This document shows, piece after piece, positions 12,619 to 24,350 of a DNA stretch of 64,000 nt (positions are counted from its first letter, which is position 1; each line of letters begins with the position of its first letter). Under the pieces are notes generated by a model. It saw only the letters and a list, made by a program, of their open reading frames with translations. It did no database searches and was not told where the DNA came from. Both the position numbers and the translations under genes were made by a program. This DNA is from Costus lasius (lineage: Eukaryota > Streptophyta > Magnoliopsida > Zingiberales > Costaceae): assembly GCA_027563935.2 (NCBI GenBank), contig JANVAS020000222.1, positions 7,564,001 to 7,628,000 on the forward strand, written 5' to 3'.

Positions 12619-14273
12619 CAGTAAAGGCATGCTGGAACAGAAATAGTAAATATGATGTGATCAAAGCTCAAAACATGGGTAACAAGCCCCTAAACCTAGT
12701 CCTAGCCACCTAGCACTACCAAGGGCTATGAGCCATGGGCCCATTCCAACAAGTCCTTAGCTCATCCCTGAGTGCCCTAAGGGCTCTGCTCCAAGGCCTC
12801 ACGGCTCACCACCTAGGTCTTCCACTCCATGGGTGAGCTAGCGAACCCTAAAGGCACCATCTAGGAAAAATCCTAGATTCCCTTTAGGTTCGGCCAGCCC
12901 GAGTCTTCTCCGTGAGCTAGCTCGCAAATCCTAGGAGTCGGCCAACTCATATCTCTTCCTGGAAGATAGCTCGCAAACCCTAGGCTCCTCCTAAGGTTTA
13001 GCCAAACATCCATGTGCCATCTCTATGCTAGGTATCTCACCTCAATGCTTGATACGAATCATCCCTTGCTAAGTGCAACACCTTTGCTTGGATGTGCCAT
13101 CAAGCATCCTTGGTGCTCATTCTTCCTTCATCAGCCCATGAACTTAAGAACCATCCAAAAGACCTTCAAGTTCTTTGCTAATGATAGAATATTAGCCCCT
13201 CTGCAAGCTTGGAGCTCCAATCGTCTTCCTCAACCCATGAACCCAATATGCGCCACCTAGGAAAACTAGGGTGCACCATGGTTCAGTCAAGGAATAAGAT
13301 CAGCCCCCTTAGGTTGCTTTTCCTTCATCATCAGCCCTTGAACCCATGCATGCGCCACTAGGAGACCTAGAAGCCATGAGGGTTCAGTTGAGGATGAAGG
13401 TCAGCCCCCTTACTTGACTAGGTTGCACCATCACCTTATCCATCCATCATACCTTAAGTGAACCAACTAGGTAGCCCTAGAAGCCACTCAAGGTAGGTCA
13501 AATAAGGGGATGTGCCACCTTAGGAGGTGAGGTGCACCAACCCTAACCCTAGCCGCCACCCCCTTAGATGCGCCCCTAGGTTTAACCCTAGAAGCCACCC
13601 TAGGGTTCGGCTAGGTGAGAGTTGCGCCACCTTGAGAGATGCGCAAGGGAGAGAGAGAGGAAAACGCCACAAAATGTCATCAAGGCCTTCGATTTGATTT
13701 ACAATTGAGAATTGAAAATACAAAATTGAAAGCGGCACGCAAGCCTCACATTGATACATCACTGGCATGGCAATAGGGCTTGACTTTGATCATATCAAAT
13801 GCATAAGGAAAAACACTTAAGAGATGCTCTTCTATATGCAATGAAAAACTACATAACCAGATTTTAGTTTTTCATTAGAAAACATGTTTGTTAAATCTCC
13901 GTGACCTTATCGAAAATTCAGATCTTTCGTTTTCTCTTAGGAGTCTACAAGTGGCCGTATATACCCCGATTATCGATGCCACTTGCAATCCCTAACTTGT
14001 ACGGATTAGAGCAATCACCCACTCCATGCCCCGAAATCTAGATACAAGTCTCACATCGTGGGTCTATCCCATGAATATGAGGAGAAATAAATTCTCACAC
14101 ATAGGGTCTATCCCCATGTGTAGAAACAGAAAATCATGAATTTCATAAGAGCGAGAAATAACAAACCTACTATTTTTCTACATATAAAACATGGCATAAA
14201 GATTTTTTTTAAAAATTTCCATGACATGCGCATGTTAGAAAAAACCCATACACCGATGTATCTCGTATGTTGC
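12619..14273 (-). other. Distal leader of copia D, degenerate repeats, no gene
   Basis: No coding signal. The stretch 12650-13640 repeats the words CCCTAGG, TGCGCCACC and CAGCCCCCTTA at irregular spacing. Two clear copies of a unit of about 102 bp begin at 13248 and 13350, each with ATGCGCCAC near its start and GTTCAGT...CAGCCCCCTTA in its second half. 13680-14270 is A/T-rich and unremarkable. Confidence 0.5.
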
Positions 14274-14284
14274 CTCTGATACCA
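14274..14284 (-). other. Primer-binding site of copia D
   Basis: The minus strand reads TGGTATCAGAG one base after the LTR end, the tRNA-Met-type copia priming site. Confidence 0.85.
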
Positions 14285-14285
14285 C

Positions 14286-15990
14286 TGTTGGGAATCCCCA
14301 GGCTAAAAGAAAACGAAAACAGCGGAAGCGAGCCCAAAACGAGATTCCTAATTCAACAATAAGGACCGTCATACTAAGAATACAAAGGATGTGAAGAGGG
14401 CAGTACCTTATCAAGCAACTTTTAGGAGCGGCCGATGATGAAGACACGCAAGGGCCCGTCCTCTGTAATCGCGCACACATGGACTCCTCGAGTCCTCTCC
14501 AATCCTCGCGCTGGGTGCTAGCCCCGGAAGATGAGATCCACGCCTCTAGCCTTCTCAACTTGTGCCAACGCCAAGGAGAAGAATGGGTGTTGGCGACAAG
14601 GAGTGGGTAGCACTGCCACTTGTCCCAACCTTTGATGCTGAAAAAACTTTTATTTGTTGTCACCTCCTAGACCCTCACGCCAAGGAGCAGAGGGGAGGCG
14701 ACAACTAGAGACAAGAGAAGAGTCTGGTACAAAACATCTCCCAGGTGGGTCTCTCTATTTATAATAACAGAGCCATACGCACACTGGAGACCTTTCCTAT
14801 GTGGGATAATGAGCATAGGCGCCTATTCACAATTAAGTGTCATGGGTTCGAATCCCCGCAGACGCAATTAATTGTAAATTGCACCCAAGCTTATTAATTA
14901 GCCAAGAGAAAAATTCTCTTGTCAATAAATAATTTTATTTTATTCATGTGACTAAAGTGTCAAGCCCAAACTTGCACCTAGACCCTTGTTTGACTCATTT
15001 TGACAACACAGGTCAACACAGCATGGTCCACTAGAGTCAACTAGTGGTCAACAATGAACTAAAATAAAATATCATCTCCTCTATAAAAGTCTCAAAGCAT
15101 TAGTTCCCCAAAAAGATCCGAATCACACAATGAATCGATTAGAGGCTAAACGATCAGTATGAGAACTCGAGTGTCAAGGAGTGCGACCCTGTAGGTTCTT
15201 CAGACGTTGGCAGTGATGACTAAATCATCACAAGCAATGAGTGGCACCTTGCAGTACATCATTGCTACCCAAGTCATCAGAATGGTGTCATCATTGACAT
15301 CCCCTAAAACTGCGACAAAGTACAAGTGCAGCTTTGTCCTTTTGCCAACTGATGTCCAGATTAGGCAAGTGTGTCACACTTGTTAATCCCAATAATATGG
15401 CATGACCAAATCAGGTTATCACCTGGGTATGGCCATACACTTTCAGTCATCCATATAGGGGCGCCATGGACAATCAAGCTTCCCCTATTGGCATATTGAA
15501 TCTCTCATACGGCTTATGACATACCCAATGACAACCGTTATGACTTCCCTTTTAAGGCGAAGCGTTAGGTTGCATCAAAGTACATCAATCACTATATAGA
15601 GATACCAATGCCTTCAAGTCTAGGACAAGTGCAACTCTGTCACTGTGATATTCATCTCGCGACACTGAGATGAATCCTCACGGTGGGTCGATCCAGTATA
15701 TCTCCCTTGATATACCCATATGCCTGCGTTAGCAACCCGTGCACAACCAGCGCATATACTAGTCTCAAGCGAATCATAGTTGTCCCATATCCACCATGAT
15801 TCTCGACCAAGGATAAACACAGAGGCTAGATAAAATATATCTCTTAGGGACATTGTATATGCAAATGTACATATGCGCAGATGTACAACTCTGCAGAACA
15901 ACGACAATGCCAGGATAACTCATCTATCAACTAGATGTGATGCAGATATCCCATGGACCATCCTGAGGTCCTAGGGCATAAACACTAACA
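14286..15990 (-). repeat. 5' LTR of copia D (1705 bp)
   Basis: The plus strand runs from TGTTGGGAATCCCC at 14286 to ACACTAACA at 15990, so the element strand has TGTTAG...CCAACA ends. A TATA-like TTATAAATA on the minus strand near 14757-14765 lies about 470 bp from the U5 end, similar to C1. A donor-like G|GTACTG is at 14406. Confidence 0.82.
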
Positions 15991-16019
15991 AAGATCTCTA
16001 TATCCAAAGATATACATTT

Positions 16020-16410
16020 GTCTTTTTCTAATCAGACCCAGATGACTTTAAATCATAGTCCGGCTATGTGCTCCTACCGAATGGAGGTGCTATTTGCTAG
16101 AAGAGCTTCAAGCAATCCATGGTGGCAGATTCTACAACAAAAGTAGAGTATGTGGTAGCGTCTGAGGCAGCCAAAGAAGTAGTTTGGATCAAGAAGTTCA
16201 TCTCTAAATTTCAAGCGGTTCCTAGTGCTGTGGATCCCATGAGCTCCTTTGTGATAACAATGGTGCGATTACATAGGCCAAGGAACCAAGATCATATTAG
16301 CGATTCAAACACATACTCAAGTGATTTCACCTGATTCAGTAGATTGTAGAGTCAACACAGAGAATAATCTAGCAGACCCACTAACCAAGGCTTTGGCGCA
16401 GTAGAAGCTT
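16020..16410 (+). pseudogene. Copia RNase H fragment (element J, plus strand)
   Basis: Translation shows the copia RNase H order on the plus strand: DPDDFKS.SGYV, NGGAICWKSFKQ, MVADSTTKVEYVVASEAAKEVVWIKKF and, after several breaks, a trace of the C-terminal ADPLTKAL region. The second acidic position has changed (TKVEY for TEAEY). Stops at several points and one or more frameshifts make it a relic. It lies directly upstream of a plus-strand LTR, as the 3' end of pol should. Element D's 5' LTR ends at 15990, so D probably landed in J. Confidence 0.8.
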
Positions 16411-16422
16411 AATGGTCATACT

Positions 16423-16995
16423 TGTTAGTGTTTATGACCTAGGACCTATGGTTGGTTAGGTGCAATGTGTGTGTCAAATCTATTTGATATACGACATATC
16501 TTGACATAGTCGTTGTTACACTGCTTGTAAATCTACCGCATATACACATTTGCATATATCATGTCCCTAGAGATAGATTTTATCTAGTCTCAGTTTTTAT
16601 CCCTGATCAAGAATCATAGTGGATATGGGACAGCTATGATTCATTTGAGACTGGTATATGCGCTGGTTGAGCACGGGTTGCTAACGCAGGAATATGGGTA
16701 TATCAAGGGAGATATACTGGACCGAGCCGCCATAAGTATTCATCTTGGTGTCATAAGATAAATATTACAATGACAGAGATATGCTTGTCCTAGACTTGAG
16801 GGCATTGATATCTTTATATAGTAAGTGATATACTTTGATACAACATAATATTTCGCTATAGTAGGGGAGTCATAATAGTTGTCATTGTATATATCATAAG
16901 TCATAGGGAGATTCAATAAGCCAAGAGAAAATTTGCTCCTTGCGAGAAAGCTTGATGTCCAAGGCGCCCCTATATGGATGCATGACTGAAAGTGT
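16423..16995 (+). repeat. 3' LTR fragment of copia J
   Basis: It begins TGTTAGTGTTTATG at 16423 and follows the complement of the D LTR (15420-15990) through the ATATGGATG...GACTGAAAGTGT stretch, where similarity ends at 16995. About 570 bp of U3 remain. Confidence 0.78.
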
Positions 16996-17283
16996 TAATT
17001 ATCTTGAAATATTTATGCTCAAGCTAGTCTTTAGATAAGAATTTGACCTTTTGTCTAAACTAAATCATCTCGATTGAATACCATAGAATATAATTGATAA
17101 TCCCCTCTTATAGGACATAATTCTAGATAGATTGTTCAAGCGTTCTTTCTATGATAGAGGAGCAAAAATATGTAAAGAACATAAATTAAGAGAGGACAAG
17201 AAGTGGCTACTATAGGTGGCTATACAACTGTATCTTTGCCCGAGGTTCAATGTTTTTCTATATTTGAAACCCAAATGACTAGG
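16996..17283. other. Unassigned A/T-rich sequence
   Basis: Between the J LTR fragment and the next LTR-like block I see no coding signal, repeat unit or element end. Confidence 0.4.
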
Positions 17284-17877
17284 TGTCATGCCCAATTTCA
17301 AATTCTCCTGTCCACGTCAGCGCAACACAGTATTCGGGCTTTTTTTTTAATCAAAAGTTGTGCGCGTGCTTCGACGAGTCTTGCCTAATGCCGCCACTCT
17401 TGATAAAGCAGAACCTGACACCGGAGGTGAAGTACTTGCGGCAGGGTAAGGATCATAGACACCCTTGCCCTCAGCTTCTATCGTCAATGTCCCTCTGGAC
17501 ATTGGAGTCCACTGGCCGGTGGTGAAGAAGGAGAATGGGCAAATCAGAGGAGGTGGCCGAGGGTGGTTAGAGAAGACACCAAACCCGTCCACTAGAGCTC
17601 GAGACGAAGAAACAGATCTCATGGGGGAAATTTTCTCCTTTATTTCACTTACAAAGGATATATAAACCCCTCTTTTTTTATAGTTCACTCCTTCCCTCAT
17701 CACCTCGCTAATAATGAGAGCTCGCTAAACTCGTCAAAGGTCATATCATGGAGGGGAGGATGTTCGCCTTGGCGAATGCCGGGGAGAAGGGACCAGTGTT
17801 ACACACTACTTGCTCACCGGAAGTTCCACTCGATGCTCCTTGATTGCAGAACCTCCCTTGTTCTTGATGTGTCCTCA
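17284..17877 (+). repeat. Putative gypsy-type LTR fragment
   Basis: It starts TGTCATGCCC at 17284, a frequent plant gypsy LTR start, and holds a good TATA box (GATATATAAACCCC near 17650) on the same strand. No matching terminus, target duplication or internal region was found, and the end at 17877 (CCTCA) is arbitrary. The 118-codon minus frame at 17347-17703 has no recognised domain and overlaps this TATA box, so I do not call it a gene. Confidence 0.3.
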
Positions 17878-18184
17878 AGTGCATAAATACGTCGAAGTAA
17901 TAAAAATATTAATCCCACAGAGTCCAATGGCCAAATACCAACTTATCTTAGAATTGCTACCTAGATGAATCAGGAAAAGGTTGAATCTAATCTTAAGTAA
18001 GTTGCAGAAAAAGTAAAACACAATTGAGTTGTAATCAAATTATGAAAATTCAGGATTTTGGTTTCACCACACTATGTTTTATGACTTTTCTAATTAAGAA
18101 AATCTTAAGAAGGATTTACTGCATTGACGGGAATTTACCTACATGTACAGATTGCACCTTCTTAGCAGTACAATCCGGTGTCTA
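17878..18184 (-). repeat. Athila-type LTR fragment
   Basis: The plus strand carries AAGTGCATAAATACGTCGAAGTAATAAAA, cut here to its key words AAGTGCA and TCGAAGTAATAAA. These recur at the start of the E LTRs (18994-19021, 24849-24876), where they mark the U5 end of Athila-like elements. It directly abuts an RT fragment, so an internal deletion joined LTR and pol. Confidence 0.5.
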
Positions 18185-18367
18185 TGCTTTATGATTTTTT
18201 CGGGTGACGGCATTCAACTTCCGATAGTCAATGCACATCTGCCACCCTGTTACCGTTCTTGTCATAATAAGAGTGTTGTTTTCTTTTTTTAGCACGGTAC
18301 CCTCCTTTCTTCTGCACAACATGCACTGGGCTCACCCACTGGCTATCAGAGATAGGATAGATGACTC
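18185..18367 (-). pseudogene. Athila-type gypsy reverse transcriptase fragment
   Basis: The minus-strand translation reads IYPISDSQWVSPVHVVQKKGG and then, after a frame change in an A/T run, TVTGWQMCIDYRKLNAVTRK. These are the N-terminal RT motifs of plant Ty3/gypsy elements, closest in phrasing to the Athila group. Only about 60 residues remain and the catalytic YxDD block is absent. The upstream end is cut by a copia LTR at 18368. Confidence 0.8.
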
Positions 18368-18984
18368 TATTGGGAAAGCACGGGAATAATTTTAAATTTT
18401 TACAAGCATTACAATTGCATAGCGGAAGCATGTCCCTGAAATGGGCCATTCTCAAAAACCCAATAGATCATCTTGCGAGGGGGTCGACACGATGTAGTTA
18501 CAAAGTACCTAATAGCAAGAGGAGAAGCGATCTCGAGGTAGGCGGCCAAGTGTACGCTCTCTATAGTCTCACATACACGGATGCCTCGAGTCCTCTTTTT
18601 CCACTCCCAGTGCTAGCCTTGGGAAGAAGATCCAGGCCTTTGGAGTCCTTCTACATAGCTTGCGCCACTTTCTAGGGAAGATGCGCCAAGGTGAAGGAGA
18701 TTGGGAGATGCTGCCACCAAGGTTCAGCCCCACTTCTATACTTGTGCCACTTTCAAAGAAGATGCGCCAAGAGAGTAAGAAAGGGGATGATGACACCAAG
18801 CTTTATCCCTCCTTGCACCAAGGGAGGAAGGAGAGGAGAAGCTTACGGCAAGGTAGATGGAAGAGATGGGTAGCGCCAATGGCTTTGCTCTTTGCTTGCT
18901 CTCGCCCTTAGTGGTTCACTCCAACCAATATCTCTCTCTTGCTCTCGCATATAACTGATATATAGAGGCAAGGGGCAGCAAGAC
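18368..18984 (-). repeat. Copia LTR fragment I (related to C1)
   Basis: It begins TATTGGGAAAGC, a decayed form of the C1 LTR edge TGTTGGGAAACC, and follows the C1 LTR through GCGGAAGCATG, GGGTCGACAC, ACACGGATGCCTCGAG and the GCTAGCC.TGGGAAGAAGATCC region. A TATA-like TATATATC on the minus strand lies near 18954-18961. Gypsy E interrupts it at 18985. Confidence 0.72.
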
Positions 18985-20828
18985 TATTGTATTCCGCAAG
19001 TGCACGGATACTCGAAGTAATAAAGAAAGATATCGAACCAAAAAGACCTTATTATTAAGTACCAAATAATTGTATTCTTACTAGCTAAGCAATCGATTAT
19101 AATGCAAATAAATGATAGGAAGAGTATAAAGATAAACAGAGGAACTGAGACTAGGGTTTCATCCACCTTAATTTCAATGACTAGATATGAATAAAAGGTC
19201 GTCAGTCTAATTTTATCATGATAAATATATAATTTACTTTATAAAGGTATTGTCTCACTTTCGTGCAGACAATCATGTAGGGACCGATCCTCGCTTTCGT
19301 GCAAGATCTATCCCGATGCTGAATAAAAATAAATCATCAAACAAATAACTCAAGGATCACTTTCGTGCATCCGAGTCTCAACACAGGTTTTACTTATATT
19401 TTTCCGACGACTCGATCCTCACTTTCGTGCAAGATCAAATTAAGTCTAACACAATAATTCATCCTAGATTCAAATTATTAAACATGGCATGATAAAATTT
19501 CAAAGAATAAACCTAATTTCTTACGATGAGTTCCAAACTCAATGATTTCTAGGGTTCCGAATTTCACAATCAACCTTTCAGTCTATTTTGCAAAATACTA
19601 AAATAAGCATGATAATATGAACTATGGAGAATTAAAGACAAGTCATCACAAAAGCAGAATTATCATGATAAAACTATCTTGACGAATTAAAAGTCATCTA
19701 GTCATTAAAAAACAAGAGAAATTACTCCCCCATGTCCCAAAATAAGATTAAGCTTGCATGGAAAAAGAAATACAATAAACCATAGTATCAAAGTGTCAGA
19801 AATCAAAGAAAGAGGGAGATTTAACATTACAATACAACTGTAATAGAAATTATAGCCGTAAATTGCTTGTAAACCCGCAGTGAACAGTGTTAGCGACGCT
19901 CCTTTGTTGATTTCCCCTCCGTCTGAGATCCTTTGGCTTTGAAACTTCTGTGGTGTCCTTTCCTCCTCTAGGCAAAGCTGTAGTGTAAAAATTGCGGCCT
20001 GAGGTGACCTCCACGCCTCTCGACGTGAGGCCGTGCCCTAAGGATCTCTCTGTCAATTGCTCCCTCGATTGATCATAAAAATTAGGTCTTTTGTCCCTTT
20101 ATCTTCTCCTCGTTGAGATGAGTCCGTAGCTTCTTTCGGATCTCAATTTGGATATCTGGATCTCAAGATATGGTCCGCGCAAGAATCGGGCCCGAAAAAC
20201 TCGCGTGTCTAGGTTAAAATTACGGCCGTAATTTAAATTACGGTAGTGCCATAATTTGGTTCTGTTAACCCTGAGTCAAAATTATGGCCCGTGAAAAACA
20301 TTATGGTAGTGTCATAATTTCCGTGAAACTTTCTGGTTGAAAACATCTAGAAAATACGACCCATAAAATGGTTTACGGTAGTGCCGTAATTTCAGTGAAT
20401 ATCTCTGGTTTGAAAGTGCTTCAGATTACGGCCCGTGTAAATTCTTACGGCAGTGCCGTAATTTTTGTAAAATCTTCTGATGAAAAATTAGCCAAAATAC
20501 GGCAGTGCTCTGATATTACGGCAGCGTGCGAAAATACGATACCGTAATATATATTACGGCCCTACCGTATTTTGGTTTATGGCTCCATTTTGCTTGAAAT
20601 TTGTCATGTATCCTCTTCTTGATGATGGTAACTCTTCCATGTATTTGATTTTGCTTGAAAATGCCTAAAAATAGTGCCTTTTTACATGAAAATCATCAAA
20701 AACCAAAATAGAAGTAGATTTTGCAATATTTGATAAATTTGGCAAAAAAAAAAAGCAAAAGAGCTTCAATTGAGCATGAAAAGATATATAAAATGATACA
20801 AAATATACTATATATTTTGGTGTCATCA
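18985..20828 (-). repeat. 3' LTR of gypsy E
   Basis: It starts TATTGTATTCCGC at 18985 and matches the right LTR (24837-25938) over its first 1.1 kb, with one larger gap near 19065-19110. The right boundary is set at GTGTCATCA (20828) because TGATGACACC on the minus strand follows a GGGGACAAGC purine-rich tract. That boundary is inferred. A GATCCTCACTTTCGTGCA motif recurs several times between 19250 and 19430, and a palindrome array occupies 20214-20580. Confidence 0.68.
20214..20580. repeat. TTACGG/CCGTAA palindrome array in the E LTR
   Basis: About five degenerate units of 65-73 bp. Each has a short ATTACGGCCCGT-like half and a fuller inverted repeat whose best form is TTACGGCAGTGCCGTAA (near 20444-20460): two 8-base arms around one G. 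Copies decay mainly by C to T changes at the CpG (for example TTATGGTAGTGTCATAA near 20301-20317). The array lies in the U3 part of the LTR. Confidence 0.8.
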
Positions 20829-23414
20829 AAATACATAAGGCTCAAACTTTGCTTGTCCCCAAGCAAAAATCAAAAATTGATTAAAAGATAAACTTTTTCA
20901 TGCTCAATAAATTTCTAAAATACAATCATCAATGAAAAATTCCATCAATTGTTTCACAAAACTTCAAATAAACATATCATTGTTAGAACTCAACCCTCTA
21001 TATCTACATCTAAATCAAATAAAACTCTGCAAATTGTAAAATAAATAGAATTTTCAATCTCATGATTTCACCCAATTTTCAGTTCAAATCTATCATACTT
21101 TTGTTTATAGGAATTAGGTTTCCAAGATCTTTTTCCACACATATTTTTTTATTCATTTTTTTTTCATGTATTTTGTTATTTTTGCACAGATGGCATGTAC
21201 CCACTCAGATACACACTTTTTTATTTTGACTTCAACTCTTATCTTCGATACCATTATCAATTTTGCACAGTGCCAAATAGAGGAGTCTTATTCTTTTTCT
21301 CTCACATTATCTTTTGGACATAGACTTCAACCCATGTCTTAGGTACCACTATCAATTTTACATAGTGCCAAGTAGGGGAGTCTCTCACTATTTTTATGGA
21401 TCTTGGATTCTTCCTTCCTAACAAATAGCAAAATAGACTAAATATCTACTAGGTTGATCAATTGATATCAATTAAGTAATCATACTCATATGATCATTTT
21501 ATTTAAAGGAGTAGTTTCATCTTTAGATCTTATTCCTCTAATTACACATCTACCCAAAATTTCATGCATTAACCAATGTCAAATTTCAAAAGATAGATAT
21601 GCATTGAAGAAATAAATCTAACATGATAGGTTTCTTTCTAATCATGACTACAGGTTTATGCATCATCAAGGAAGATATTTATCAATGAAAATCTTTTAAA
21701 AATAGAATCACACCACAAGATAGTAGAAAGTGGATCATGAATAATCATATCATCAAACAATCATATCGAAGAAATATCAGTGAGTGATACATCTAAAACA
21801 AATCAAAGATGCAACCATATGAAATAATCATGAATACAAGAGAGTGCCAAAGATACTCACAAAACTATATAGTAAGCTCTGATCAAAAATACATAAGGCT
21901 CAGACCAAAAATAGTGTCGGGGCAGATGCTGCTAGGTCCATAGATGTGCCTTTTGAAAATTTTTCATGCACAATTTAAGATACATAAGGCTCAGTCTAAA
22001 AATAGTCTATAAAAAAATAATGATAAAAAATAATTTTCTCAAAGAAGAATCAGAGATATCATCGGTGGTCCAGAAGAGTCATCGTGGAAAGAGCTGATGT
22101 AGGCAAGAAGCAGAGGTGGAACAGAGGCTGGCTGAAAAGCTGCTAGCAATGATGGTGATGGTGCCGATAGTAGAGTGAGTATTCTCTAGTAGCCTGCTAG
22201 AGAATACAGTCCTGGAGGTGAGATCGTCGGTTGGTGGGTGCCAGAAATAATACTACATAAATAAAAAAATCAGTCACTAATGAAGAGTCTGCTGCATAAA
22301 TAAATCAAATAAATGGAAATAGAGGCAGTAGAAGAAGTAAGAGTCTGCTGATGGTATAATCCAGTGTTGATGACTAGAAATAGTGATGTTAGAGGTAGAT
22401 GCAGTGGTAGCTAGAGGTGGAAGATAGTTGCTATTAAAGATTTCTGGATCTGGGGGCAAAAGAAGCTATAACATGTAGAAAGCAAGTAGAGCAGCGAGTG
22501 AATTTTTTTATGAAAAGTAGCCATACCCAAAAATAAGATTTAATGATCCAAAAAGAAAATGGATAGAACCATGTAATAGAATGAAACTTGTTCTTTCCGG
22601 GCGTATGAAAAATAAATGATCAAAATCTTTCAGGAATTTAGGTTATCAACAGAAAGAAGGCTAATCAGATTACAAAACTAAAAACTACACAGAAGTTAAT
22701 CAGAATCAAAAAGTTGCTATGTGTTTTAAAATTGTCAGAAAATATTTTCATGAAAACAACAAATCCTCAAGATAGAATGAAACATGAACTTCATACTCTA
22801 GGCAAAAAATCAGGGTTTCAAGTCATTAAAGCATCTTAAAAACTTGCAGCAAAAACGCTAATCAGATTAGTCAAAAGAAAACTGCTGCAGAAATTAATCA
22901 GAATCAAAAAGATGCTATGTGTTTTAGAATGATCTATGGACTTTAAAATTCAGCAAAAATATCCAGATGATAAAGAAAGATGAGTACTTCGTGATGGTGC
23001 CAAAGATCAAAATTTTTCCCAACCCAGTTTCTTAAAATCACAGTGAGAAAACACCTAATCATATAAGTAGACTGCAGAGTTGAAATTACGGGCGTAAACA
23101 AATTACGGCAATGTTGTAATGTTTGCAAAAGTCTCGGATCAAAAATACCCAAAAATACGGTACCGTAAAAACTAATACGGTACCGCCGTAAAATGCTAAA
23201 AACCCTCTGATGTAATCGGATCAAGATTACGACACTGTAAAGTAGATTACGGCAGTGACGTATTTTGCGCAAAATTTTATTTTCCTGCAAAACGAAAAGA
23301 AAAATTAATTCTAAAAATAAACTAAAATAAAAGAAACTAAGCTAAGTGGTAATGCTTGGGTTGCCTCCCAAGAAGCGCTAATTTTAGGTCTATAGCTTGA
23401 CCAAAAATCAAATA
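20829..23414 (-). other. Non-coding internal region of gypsy E
   Basis: 2.6 kb without a supported gene. A unit of about 60 bp with ACTTCAAC, TACCACTATCAATTTT and AGTGCCAA words occurs twice (about 21230-21290 and 21320-21380). The word ATACATAAGGCTCA recurs near 20831, 21888 and 21969. A second palindrome array is at 23085-23275. Short frames (22277-22459, 22943-23290) show no domain. Confidence 0.55.
23085..23275. repeat. Second TTACGG/CCGTAA palindrome array in E
   Basis: Three degenerate units with the same words as the LTR array: ATTACGGGCGTAA (23086), ATACGGTACCGTAA (23155), ATACGGTACCGCCGTAA (23175) and ATTACGGCAGTGACGTA (23246). Its recurrence outside the LTR suggests duplication within the element. 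Confidence 0.75.
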
Positions 23415-24335
23415 TCATGGTGAAGCAAGTGAATCAGTACCAAAGTAAATAGCATGCAATTTTTTCCTTTTCTGCTGTCCAAAAAGTTTAGCCAGTAATT
23501 CAAATATCCAAAATTTTAAATAAATCACAATCAATGTGGCTTTCTTAAATATGCTGAAATCAAAATCAATATTTTCAACTCCACTTAATGGATATTCAAT
23601 AATCTTCCTAAATTTATCAGAAAGCAAAATCATAAGCCCTTTCTTCAGATTTATATTTTCAATTGCAATAGGACTTTGATTAAAAGATATAAGCATTAGA
23701 TCATCAAAATAATTTTTATGTCTCAAATTAGGTTCCTCAATAAAACATAATTTTTCAAACAAATTAGAAGATTGAACAATAGTTATGGGCAAAGCATCAG
23801 AGTGAGATTCAACAATGTTTGTAATTTTAAAATCATTTTCAAGTTCCTCATATTCATCATCAAATAATTTATCAATTTCAAAATTATCAACAAAATCAGA
23901 GTAAGATTTTTCTAAATTAGTCCCCTCATATCCTTCATCAGAATTAACCATAAACAATATATTATCAAAAGAATCAATTTGATCAAAAGAGGATTTTTCA
24001 ATTTCAATTTCCTCAAATTTTTGCACAAATAAATTCTGAAAGGAATCAATTTCACAATTATCAAAATCATAGTGAGATGCATTAATATCCACATAAGGCT
24101 CAATCTCAAAACAATCATAATCAGAGGGGGAATTTTCTAAATCAATTTCTTTAGTTTCTAAATCAAACTCAAATAAACAAGCTTGTTGTGCTATCTGGGT
24201 TTCTAGAATTTCAGAATTAGCAGTTAAAGATTCTACTTGAGAGGCAAGCTGACTAATCATTCCCTTAAGATCCTCAATTTTCTCACTTTGATTTATCATG
24301 ATTTGGTTTTGATTTGACATGAATCTTTCAAGCAT
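23415..24335 (-). CDS. Gag-derived coiled-coil/acidic protein of gypsy E, 306 aa
   Basis: The product starts MLERFMSNQNQIMINQSEKI, a heptad-rich stretch (about residues 1-45, with LKGMISQLASQVESL) like the region after the zinc finger of Athila-type Gag. Residues 50-200 are strongly acidic and rich in Asp, Glu, Phe and Asn, without catalytic motifs. The C-terminus (about 225-306) has a hydrophobic patch, IVIYLKFWIFELLAKLF, then a basic QQKRKK. No protease, RT or integrase motif is present. The start is the first Met after an in-frame TAA at 24351; the frame continues upstream into a zinc-knuckle-like segment. Function is unknown. It could bind RNA or particles of a helper element, or be a decaying Gag with random extension. 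The open length in A/T-rich DNA argues for past selection. Confidence 0.6.
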   Translation of the reverse strand: MLERFMSNQNQIMINQSEKIEDLKGMISQLASQVESLTANSEILETQIAQQACLFEFDLETKEIDLENSPSDYDCFEIEPYVDINASHYDFDNCEIDSFQNLFVQKFEEIEIEKSSFDQIDSFDNILFMVNSDEGYEGTNLEKSYSDFVDNFEIDKLFDDEYEELENDFKITNIVESHSDALPITIVQSSNLFEKLCFIEEPNLRHKNYFDDLMLISFNQSPIAIENINLKKGLMILLSDKFRKIIEYPLSGVENIDFDFSIFKKATLIVIYLKFWIFELLAKLFGQQKRKKLHAIYFGTDSLASP

Positions 24336-24350
24336 GGAATTTAACCTAGA

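Larger units (their letters stand above)
10075..15990 (-). mobile_element. Ty1/copia element D, gag-only as preserved
   Basis: A minus-strand copia element with a 1705-bp 5' LTR (14286-15990), PBS (14274-14284), long leader and a decayed gag (11052-11935). Downstream of gag there are only about 980 bp (10075-11051), in which I find no integrase, RT or RNase H. The 3' LTR is not in the window; G1 abuts at 10074. The right flank AAGAT (15991-15995) is the candidate target duplication. D is either a gag-only non-autonomous element, a class known in plants, or a copia element that lost pol by deletion. Its LTR is related to C1 and to the plus-strand relic at 16423. Confidence 0.75.

Noticed and set aside
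14826..14842. tRNA-like B box (GGTTCGAATCC)
   Set aside because: No A box at the right distance and no cloverleaf; similar words at 984-994 and near 6490 and 32395 also lack the rest of a tRNA.
17347..17703. 118-codon minus frame that might be a host gene
   Set aside because: No recognisable domain; overlaps a TATA-bearing LTR-like block.
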